DNA of 6,670 nucleotides from the NCBI GenBank assembly GCA_937959095.1, contig CALGLY010000301.1, positions 1 to 6,670 on the forward strand, in the 5' to 3' direction. A program made the position numbers and the translations under genes. The DNA comes from an uncultured Saprospiraceae bacterium (lineage in GTDB: Bacteria > Bacteroidota > Bacteroidia > Chitinophagales > Saprospiraceae). Below the pieces are notes generated by a model. It did not search any database. It was not told the DNA's origin and saw only the letters and a program-made list of their open reading frames with translations. Of the stretch, positions 6,313 to 6,670 are shown one piece after another; within the stretch, counting starts at the first letter, position 1, and every line of letters begins with the position of its first letter.

Positions 6313-6670
6313 TACATAGAACTATATTAAAACAGGTTCTGTGTCTTTGGTTAGTACTAATTTTTGATTTAACTAATTGATAGATAGCTCTTTATTTGGT
6401 TTTTATTTTTTTTTGAAAAAATATTCTTTTTTGAACTCAAATTAGATTTAGCCTTTTTGAAGAGATGTGAGGGAGTTTTTTTCTTACTATTCATAGTTGT
6501 TTGGAAGAGGTATAGGCATGAACGTACGTCTTTGCACCCAACACAATGTGGATGAAGGATTAGTATTGAAGATTTATATAATAATTAGAAATACAAAAAG
6601 TACTAGTTTCTTTCATCTAAAAAGAGAATACCTTGACGATTAATATGTCTAGCTAACCTTGATTGAATCT
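6313..6670. other. AT-rich intergenic region without a convincing gene
   Basis: No frame here is long or family-like. Two 41-codon frames face away from each other. One is on the minus strand (6369-6494), starting MNSKKKTPSHLFKKAKSNLS and very lysine-rich because it reads through A-runs. The other is on the plus strand (6518-6643), starting MNVRLCTQHNVDEGLVLKIY, with a purine-rich GGAAGAGG at 6503-6510. Neither has a clear terminator. A perfect 10-bp palindrome TTAGTACTAA (6351-6360) is followed by TTTTT, and there are T-runs at 6406-6414. The region is probably the spacer between the padR operon and a gene right of the window. Confidence 0.5.

Overview
The window looks like chromosomal DNA from a Bacteroidota bacterium, perhaps near Saprospiria or Cytophagia. 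The evidence is AT-rich intergenic DNA around moderate-GC genes, no Shine-Dalgarno sequences before the main start codons, -7 elements of the Bacteroidota form TAnnTTTG, and a PadR-PspC-GIN gene set typical of that phylum. There are no phage, transposase, CRISPR, tRNA or rRNA signals.

Layout: positions 1-320 are non-coding. They hold a long imperfect inverted repeat (3-116) and a candidate promoter for a rightward gene (321-2150) encoding a secreted S15-family peptidase of the Xaa-Pro dipeptidyl-peptidase type. This gene ends in a strong hairpin terminator (2225-2268). All four other main genes point left. Next to the terminator is a 30-codon leftward reading frame without a start codon (2267-2359), possibly a gene remnant. 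Two genes then lie close together: an exported NTF2-like DUF4440-type protein (3020-3514) and, 38 bp downstream, a DUF998 membrane protein (2367-2981). A 16-bp perfect hairpin (3565-3600) separates this pair from an upstream operon of a short PadR repressor (5805-6146) and a 728-residue PspC-domain membrane protein (3626-5812), which overlap by 8 bp. The last 520 bases hold a TTG-N20-TAGCTTTG promoter for padR, two dyads that could be PadR operators, short AT-rich repeats, and no convincing gene.

How the genes work together: the PadR-PspC pair is probably an autoregulated envelope-stress module. The PspC protein appears to carry, fused at its C-terminus, a beta-repeat GIN-like (DUF2807) domain that is often a separate neighbouring gene in related bacteria. 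An uninterrupted run of ten A's lies in its coding strand just after the PspC domain; a one-base slip either way would stop translation within about 20 codons and leave a short cytoplasmic-plus-PspC form. The peptidase and the DUF4440/DUF998 pair look like ordinary accessory or housekeeping functions. I see no wholly new system; the fusion, the A-tract and the regulatory dyads most deserve a second look.
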